Positions 59,115 through 64,000 of a stretch of 64,000 nt of DNA are shown in pieces (positions within the stretch are counted from its first letter, which is position 1; every line of letters starts with the position of its first letter). Made by a program: the position numbers and the translations under genes. The stretch is from Amycolatopsis sp. 195334CR (GTDB lineage Bacteria > Actinomycetota > Actinomycetes > Mycobacteriales > Pseudonocardiaceae). Location: positions 372,001-436,000 of the forward strand of contig NZ_JAFJMJ010000002.1 in assembly GCF_017309385.1 (NCBI RefSeq). Direction: 5' to 3'. The notes beneath the pieces are model-generated. The model searched no databases and had not been told where the DNA came from. It saw only the letters and a list, made by a program, of their open reading frames with translations.

Positions 59115-59300
59115 CGTGCTGCCCCTCCCACTTGGATGCGGCAACGCTACGAAGGGCGGGAGGTGGCGGCCATGGGGCGTTCCCCCGTGCGCACGGTGAG
59201 GACAGCCCTACCGGGGCCCGGTTCGGGTGGCGCGGCTTTGGTGGCGCATGGTTCGGTGGGGCGTAGTTCGGTGGGCGTGGTTGAGTGGCTTAGTGGACAA

Positions 59301-59329
59301 GTGGCTCAGCCACTAGACCACTGAGCCAC
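59301..59329. repeat. Hairpin, possible terminator for the GntR gene
   Basis: GTGGCTCAG at 59301-59309 pairs with CTGAGCCAC at 59321-59329 around an 11-base loop. It lies about 235 bases downstream of the GntR stop, within a run of related words. Confidence 0.5.
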
Positions 59330-59340
59330 CTGGCCACCCA

Positions 59341-59372
59341 GCCACTGAACCAGCGGGCCACTGAACCAGTGG
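59341..59372. repeat. 16-bp tandem repeat, two units
   Basis: GCCACTGAACCAGCGG (59341-59356) is followed directly by GCCACTGAACCAGTGG (59357-59372), one base different. A degenerate third unit, GCCAGTGGGCTACCGG, follows. Each unit contains a small inverted repeat (CCACTG/CAGTGG). Confidence 0.75.
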
Positions 59373-59563
59373 GCCAGTGGGCTACCGGACACTGTGGCCT
59401 CCGAGCCTCCGAGCTCCCGGGGCTGCTCGGCGGGCGTCGGGTGGGTTAGTCGTGGGAGGTGCAATGGGCGCGGGGGCACCTGGGCACCGCCGGTGGTTTC
59501 GGCGCCTCTGGCCGGGTCGTGCCGTGGCCACCTGGCGTGCGCGGGTGGCGTGCCCGCTGCCGG

Positions 59564-60247
59564 TCAGTGGCGGTTGCGGGTGAACTCGGCGATCTTGCTG
59601 CGCCGGACCGTGCCCAGGTGATCGGCCATGGCCTGGTCGGCGGCCGCCGGGTCGCGGCGGCGCAGGGCGGTGACGATGTCCCGGTGCTGCCGCTGCCCCA
59701 GCGCGATCTCCTCCGTGTTGTGCTGGTGCATCAGCGGGTTGTAGATCCGCTGCACATCCAGCACCTGTTCCAGCAGGCGCGACATCGTCCGGTTGTTGCC
59801 ACACGCGCGCAAAGCTTCGTGCCACGCCACGTTCAGCGGGCGGATTCGCGCCCGGATGTCCGCCGCGGCCGGCTCGTCCGCTGCCCACAGCTCCCGGATC
59901 AGCTGGTCCAGCTCATCGGTCAGGTCTTCGAGCCGGGCCAGCTGCAACTCCCCGGCGGCGGTGGCGGCCCGTTCGGTGATCGCCCGCTCCAGCACGATCC
60001 GGGTGTCGAACACCTCCAGGATCTCCTCCGGCGTCAGCTCGTGCACCACATAACCCCGCGTGCGCCGGGTGATCAGGCCCTCCTGGGCCAGCCGGGCGAG
60101 CGCCTCGCGCACCGGCGTCCGCGAGACGCCGAGGCGTTGCGAGAGCGGGGTTTCCATCAGCACGGACCCCGGCGGCAGCTCACGCTCGAGGATCATGCCG
60201 CGCAGCCGCTGGTACTGCGCGCTCGCGGTGTCATCTGGTCGCATCAT
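59564..60247 (-). CDS. GntR-family (FadR/FCD subfamily) transcriptional regulator
   Basis: The protein has 227 residues from ATG 60247, with a second ATG immediately after. The GntR winged HTH is at about 12-75 (LSQRLGVSRTPVREALARLAQEGLI), and the FCD effector domain at about 80-220, with metal- or acid-binding His residues in LNVAWHEALRACGNNR and QRQHRDIVTALRRRD. It is divergent from the SsuC-like ABC operon with a 170-base gap and probably regulates it in response to an organic acid. Confidence 0.92.
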   Translation of the reverse strand: MMRPDDTASAQYQRLRGMILERELPPGSVLMETPLSQRLGVSRTPVREALARLAQEGLITRRTRGYVVHELTPEEILEVFDTRIVLERAITERAATAAGELQLARLEDLTDELDQLIRELWAADEPAAADIRARIRPLNVAWHEALRACGNNRTMSRLLEQVLDVQRIYNPLMHQHNTEEIALGQRQHRDIVTALRRRDPAAADQAMADHLGTVRRSKIAEFTRNRH

Positions 60248-60256
60248 GGACAAAAG

Positions 60257-60264
60257 CGTATACG
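60257..60264. promoter_or_regulatory. Possible GntR operator centred on CGTATACG
   Basis: CGTATACG is a perfect 8-base palindrome 10 bases upstream of the GntR start codon. FCD-type regulators often bind palindromes with a GTATAC or similar core. The short length keeps confidence low. Confidence 0.35.
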
Positions 60265-60417
60265 TTCCGCCGCCTGATGCGTGGTCAAAGCGGCATTTTC
60301 CCCGGTGTCCACATACCGGAATGGATACACAAGTCGTTGACATGAACACACTCGCCGACCAAGACTCGATCACACGCGAGCCAGCCGGCCGCGGTCAGCC
60401 GAGTGACGGAGCGCGCC

Positions 60418-61203
60418 ATGCCAACACCCCGCCGGACCGGACTGCTGGCCGGGCAGCTCGCCCTGCTCGCCGGGGTCCTGGTGCTCTGCGAAGCGCTGGT
60501 CCGCGGCGGCGTGGTGTCGAGCCTGTACCTGCCCGCGCCCACCGACGTCTTCGGTGAACTGACCGGTCTGCTCGCCGGCGACGACGGCTTCTACGGCAAC
60601 CTCGCGGTGACCCTGCAGGAGTTCCTCGCCGGTTACCTGCTCGCCGTGGCCGCGGGCATCCTCTTCGGTCTCTTCCTGGCACTGGTCCCGCTCGCCGAGG
60701 AGTTCTTCCGCCCGTTCCTCGCCGCGCTGATGGCGGTGCCCAAGGTGACCGTGATCCCGCTGCTGACCCTGTGGTTCGGCCTCGGCCTCGGCCACAAGGT
60801 GATCATCGTCTTCCTGTTCTGCTTCTTCCCGATCGTCTACAACACCATCGCCGGGGTGAAGCAGACCGCGGCCGAACACCTCAAGGTGGCGCGCTCCTTC
60901 CGCGCCAGCCGGGTGCAGGTGATCACCAAGGTGGTGCTCCCCTCGGCCGTCCCGACCATCTTCGCCGCGCTGCGGGTCGAGGCGGCCGCGGCGCTGGTCG
61001 GCGCGATCTTCGGCGAGATGGTCGCGTCGAAGGCGGGACTGGGCAACGGATTGACCGAGGCCACCTCGCTCTACGACACACCGAAGGCGTTCGCCCTGAT
61101 CATCCTCATCACCCTCGTCTCGGTCGTCGGCGTCACGCTGATCGACCAGCTGGAACGACGGGTGTTCCTCAAGTGGCGGCTCCGGCAGACCCGGTTGCGC
61201 TGA
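60418..61203 (+). CDS. ABC transporter permease (SsuC/TauC/NrtB type)
   Basis: The protein has 261 residues from ATG 60418, chosen because GGAG lies seven bases upstream; a GTG 15 bases earlier is in frame. It has six membrane helices and the EAA-type loop ARSFRASRVQVITKVVLPSA near residues 157-176. Members import taurine, alkanesulfonates, nitrate or aromatic and heterocyclic acids. It forms the membrane part of the importer with the binding protein and ATPase that follow. Confidence 0.92.
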   Translation: MPTPRRTGLLAGQLALLAGVLVLCEALVRGGVVSSLYLPAPTDVFGELTGLLAGDDGFYGNLAVTLQEFLAGYLLAVAAGILFGLFLALVPLAEEFFRPFLAALMAVPKVTVIPLLTLWFGLGLGHKVIIVFLFCFFPIVYNTIAGVKQTAAEHLKVARSFRASRVQVITKVVLPSAVPTIFAALRVEAAAALVGAIFGEMVASKAGLGNGLTEATSLYDTPKAFALIILITLVSVVGVTLIDQLERRVFLKWRLRQTRLR

Positions 61204-61235
61204 GCGCTTTCCCCGAACCAGGAGGCATTCCCGAC

Positions 61236-62213
61236 ATGTTCCGCACGACGAAAAAACTGGCCGCGGGCGCACTGGCGGCGGCGCTGGTGCTCACCGGCTG
61301 CGCGGCGGACGTCGAGCGCACCGCCGACGGTCTGGTCAAGCTCACCTACGCCTCCTTCGCCGGTCCGAGCGGCCTGCCCGCGAAATTCGGCAAGGAGAAG
61401 GGTTTCTTCGCCGAGGAGGGCCTCGACGTGACCTTCGTCGAGGCGCAGGACCCGGTGGGCCTGGTCAGCAGCGGCGACGTCCAGATCGCCGACTCCGACA
61501 CCACCTCCGCGGTGATCGCCGCCGGGAAGTCCGCGCCGATCCGGATCGTGTCCTCGATGTACCGGACGAAGGGGCCGTTCTACCTCATCGGCGGCCCGAA
61601 TGCGAAGACGCTGGCCGACCTCAAGGGCAAGAAGATCGGCATCGGCCGCAAGGGCTCCGGCATGGAGGTCTACACGCGGTACATCCTGAAGCAGAACGGG
61701 ATCAGCGAGTCCGAGGTGACGCTCATCCCCACCGGCGCCTACCAACCCGCCTACGCCGCACTGGAAAGCGGCCAGGTGGACGCGACGATCATCCACGAGC
61801 CGTTCGTCTCGCTCGCTGAGTCCACCGGCGTCGGCACGCTGCTCGCCAAGGGCTGGGACTACCTGCCGAACTTCCACACCGGCGTCGAGATCACCTCGGC
61901 CCAGTTCGCCCAGCAGAACCCCGACGTGGTCAAGAAGTTCCTCAAGGCGTACTTCCGGTCCGCGGTCTACGCCAAGCAGAACCAGGCCGAGTTCCGCGAC
62001 TACGCCGTCTCACAGATCAAGGTACCCGCCGAGGTCGAGGACAACGCGCTGCGCCGCGAGGACCCGATCTGGGAGAACCGCCCCGAAGTGGACACGAACG
62101 CGTTGCGCGAAACCCAGGAGATCCAGCGGGAACTGGGTTTCCAGGACACCGTGTACGACACCACCGACGTGGTCGACAGTTCGTTCCTGCCGAGTGCGGA
62201 GGAGTTGCGTTGA
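61236..62213 (+). CDS. ABC transporter substrate-binding lipoprotein (SsuA/TauA/NMT1-like)
   Basis: The protein has 325 residues from ATG 61236, after AGGAGGC. A lipoprotein signal peptide ends LTGC with Cys22 as the lipidated residue. The mature protein is a NMT1/SsuA-type binding fold (GFFAEEGLDVTFVEAQDPVG, DLKGKKIGIGRKGSGMEV, SGQVDATIIHEPFVSLAES). The ligand is not evident from sequence. The genes downstream suggest an N-acyl or aromatic amide compound that the M20D enzyme hydrolyses. Confidence 0.93.
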   Translation: MFRTTKKLAAGALAAALVLTGCAADVERTADGLVKLTYASFAGPSGLPAKFGKEKGFFAEEGLDVTFVEAQDPVGLVSSGDVQIADSDTTSAVIAAGKSAPIRIVSSMYRTKGPFYLIGGPNAKTLADLKGKKIGIGRKGSGMEVYTRYILKQNGISESEVTLIPTGAYQPAYAALESGQVDATIIHEPFVSLAESTGVGTLLAKGWDYLPNFHTGVEITSAQFAQQNPDVVKKFLKAYFRSAVYAKQNQAEFRDYAVSQIKVPAEVEDNALRREDPIWENRPEVDTNALRETQEIQRELGFQDTVYDTTDVVDSSFLPSAEELR

Positions 62214-62962
62214 GCGGGTTCGCGGTCTCCGGCGTCACCAAGACCTTCGACGACACACCCGCGCTCGACGGCATCGACCTCACCGTCGACGAGGGCGAGT
62301 TCGTGGTGCTGCTCGGGCGCAGCGGGTGCGGCAAGAGCACGATGCTGGAAATCATGGCCGGGCTCCAACCGGCCACCGAAGGCACGGTCCGGCTGGCGGA
62401 CAGGGAGATCACCGGCCCGGACGACCGCATCGGCGTGGTGTTCCAGGACCCGTCGCTCTTCCCGTGGCGCACCGTTGCCCGCAACGTCGAACTCGGCCTC
62501 GAACTGGCCGGAATGCCCAAGGCGCAACGGCGCACCGTCGCCCGCGAGCACCTGGAACTGGTCGGCCTGCCCGACGCGGGCAGCCGGTACCCGAGGCAGC
62601 TCTCCGGCGGGATGCGCCAGCGCGTCGGCATCGCCAGGGCGCTGGCGACGCGGCCCGAGGTGCTGCTGATGGACGAGCCGTTCGGCGCGGTCGACCACCT
62701 CACCCGGTTGCAGTTGCAGCGGGACCTGCTCCGCCTGTGGTCCGACGACCGGCGCACGGTCGTCTTCGTCACGCATGACGTCGCCGAGGCGCTCGTGCTC
62801 GCCGACCGCATCGTGCTGCTGACCCCGGGACCGGGTCGCATCGCGCGGACGTGGGAGCTGACCGAGCCGAGACCGCGTGCGCTCGACGACCCGGCGCTCG
62901 CGGCACTGCGCCAGGAGATCTACGCCCACATCGAAGGAACACAGGAGCAGCACGCACCATGA
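62210..62962 (+). CDS. ABC transporter ATP-binding protein (SsuB/TauB type)
   Basis: This 250-residue ATPase starts at TTG 62210, overlapping the binding-protein stop (TTGA) and preceded by GGAGG. Walker A is GRSGCGKST, the Q-loop GVVFQDPSLFPWRTV, the signature LSGGMRQRVGIARALA, Walker B VLLMDEPFGAVD, and the H-loop VFVTHDVAEALVLADR. These are typical of taurine, sulfonate and nitrate importers. It is coupled to the M20D gene by an ATGA overlap. Confidence 0.92.
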   Translation: MSGFAVSGVTKTFDDTPALDGIDLTVDEGEFVVLLGRSGCGKSTMLEIMAGLQPATEGTVRLADREITGPDDRIGVVFQDPSLFPWRTVARNVELGLELAGMPKAQRRTVAREHLELVGLPDAGSRYPRQLSGGMRQRVGIARALATRPEVLLMDEPFGAVDHLTRLQLQRDLLRLWSDDRRTVVFVTHDVAEALVLADRIVLLTPGPGRIARTWELTEPRPRALDDPALAALRQEIYAHIEGTQEQHAP

Positions 62963-64000
62963 GCACCCCCAGGCAGCCCTATCCCGGCCTCCGGCAGCGG
63001 CGGCAGCGGGAGCTGGCGGAGGAACTCGCCGCGACCCCCGCGGCCACCTCACCGCACACCGGCGCACCCGCCGAGACGATCGGCCGGCTCACCGACCGGC
63101 TCGGTGAACTCCGCGACGACCTCACCGCGTTGTCGCTGGACCTCCACGCCCACCCCGAACTCGCCTACGCCGAACACCACGCGGCGGCGGCGATCGCGAA
63201 ACTGGTGCGGGAACACGGAATCCCCGCGGAGGTAGGTGCCTACGGCCTCCCGACGGCGATCCGTGCGGTCGCCGGGAAGGGCGGGCCGCGCATCGGCGTG
63301 GTCGCCGAATACGACGCGCTGCCCGGCATCGGGCACGCCTGCGGCCACAACATCATCGCCGCCAGCGCGGTCGGTGCTTTCCTCGCCCTGGCGCACGTTC
63401 TGGACGAAGGCACGGTCGAGCTGATCGGCACGCCCGCCGAGGAAGGGGGCGGCGGCAAGCAGCGGATCCTCGACGCGGGCGGGTTCGACGAGATCGACTT
63501 CGCGCTGATGGTCCACCCCGGCAACATCGACGTCGCGGGCAGCCGGTCGCTGGGGTTCCGGCAGGTGGCCGTCACCTACCGCGGCCTGGCCGCGCATTCG
63601 GCCACCGGCCCGCACTGGGGCGTCAACGCACTCGACGCCGTGGTCACCGCGTACAACGGAATTTCCCAGCTGCGCCAGCACATCCTGCCCTCGGACAAGG
63701 TGCACGGCATCATCACCGACGGCGGGCAGGCGCCCAACGTGGTGCCGGAAACCGCGTCGGCGGTGTTCTATGTGCGCTCGCTCGCCCTGGACACCCTCGC
63801 CGACCTGCACACCAGGGTCGACGCGATCCTGCACGCGGCGGCGAGCGCGACCGGCACGGTGGCGGAGGTCAGCTGGGACAACGCACCCGCGTACCTTCCC
63901 CTGCGCGCCAACGACGTGCTCGAAGCCCGGTACGCGGTGAACCTGGCTTCGCGGCGCAAGGTGCTGCCCGCCTCGGCCCGGCCCGCCGACGAGGTGGCCT
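62959..64000 (+). CDS. M20D-family amidohydrolase (AbgB/IAA-amino acid hydrolase type), 3' end outside window
   Basis: The gene starts at ATG 62959 and is still open at the window edge after 347 codons. LDLHAHPELAYAEHHAAAAI near residue 61 and the metal-binding HACGHN (His126, Cys128, His130) mark the M20D subfamily, with EEGGGGK and MVHPGN as further metal-site segments. Members hydrolyse N-acyl or N-aryl amino acids such as p-aminobenzoyl-glutamate or indoleacetyl-amino acids. About 35 residues before the catalytic domain form a charged N-terminal extension. It probably processes the compound imported by the preceding ABC transporter. Confidence 0.88.
   Translation, partial: MSTPRQPYPGLRQRRQRELAEELAATPAATSPHTGAPAETIGRLTDRLGELRDDLTALSLDLHAHPELAYAEHHAAAAIAKLVREHGIPAEVGAYGLPTAIRAVAGKGGPRIGVVAEYDALPGIGHACGHNIIAASAVGAFLALAHVLDEGTVELIGTPAEEGGGGKQRILDAGGFDEIDFALMVHPGNIDVAGSRSLGFRQVAVTYRGLAAHSATGPHWGVNALDAVVTAYNGISQLRQHILPSDKVHGIITDGGQAPNVVPETASAVFYVRSLALDTLADLHTRVDAILHAAASATGTVAEVSWDNAPAYLPLRANDVLEARYAVNLASRRKVLPASARPADEVA

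Larger units (their letters stand above)
59115..59563. other. 449-base non-coding gap with repeats
   Basis: No credible gene is seen on either strand. The right half of the gap (about 59281-59400) is rich in CCACTG/CAGTGG-type words, including a hairpin and a tandem repeat described separately. The left end must hold the promoter of the leftward ABC transporter operon. The right end follows the stop of the GntR gene, which is transcribed towards it. Confidence 0.7.

Noticed and set aside
59394..60277. Plus-strand frames across the non-coding gap and the GntR gene
   Set aside because: The arginine/proline-rich translations have no homology and overlap the GntR gene on the opposite strand.

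Overview
The window is high-GC (roughly 70% or more by eye), densely coded actinomycete chromosome. Many adjacent genes share a 4-base stop/start overlap, GTG starts are common, and several gene families (ECF42 sigma with a YciI/DGPF protein, TIGR03085/TIGR03086 proteins, MSMEG_1061-type PPOX proteins, RHS with DUF6531) are typical of Actinobacteria. The gene content and a dispersed AAAGCCACATTC hairpin suggest a Pseudonocardiales bacterium, perhaps Amycolatopsis; this is inference. No rRNA, tRNA, CRISPR array, prophage or insertion sequence was seen. The two end genes are cut by the window: a GNAT acetyltransferase at 1-125 and an M20D amidohydrolase from 62959.

Layout. 0-9.5 kb holds housekeeping and stress genes: a GlxA-type AraC regulator, an ArsB/NhaD-type transporter, a HAD-like protein, a LysR/TSUP pair, an ECF42 sigma operon and an Rrf2/NmrA-type pair. 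9.5-18.9 kb is a plant-polysaccharide locus: a carbohydrate ABC importer without an ATPase, a Gfo/Idh/MocA-DUF6807 fusion, a secreted pectate lyase and a 1032-residue LacI/kinase-like/AraC regulator. The importer operon and the lyase gene carry the same direct-repeat promoter. 19-22 kb holds a secreted S1 protease, a PPOX protein behind an iron-box-like site and a glycosyltransferase.

22.1-36.8 kb is a self-contained catabolic island. A leftward operon (CoA-transferase, CoA lyase, cyclase-family hydrolase, MmgE/PrpD) and a rightward operon (branched-chain-type ABC importer, second MmgE/PrpD, racemase, flavoprotein, dihydropyrimidinase-like amidohydrolase) end at an IclR gene. The same palindrome, TGTTTC-N7-GAAACA or a close variant, lies before all three transcription units. 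A cyclic amide, imide or ureide degraded to CoA thioesters fits best, but the substrate is unknown.

38.2-46.3 kb is a second catabolic operon (HMG-CoA-lyase-like, two crotonases, CoA-transferase, acyl-CoA ligase, nitronate monooxygenase) with a MarR regulator and an MFS transporter. A TGTTGA-N5-TCAACA palindrome lies at both promoters.

46.3-59.1 kb holds a two-component system beside two envelope proteins of unknown function, two DinB-like proteins around a MarR regulator, an orphan RHS protein without a toxin domain, an XRE-cupin regulator with an M20 peptidase, and an ABC exporter of the MacB/FtsX type. 59.1-59.6 kb is non-coding and repeat-rich. The window ends with a GntR-controlled SsuABC-like importer and an M20D amidohydrolase.
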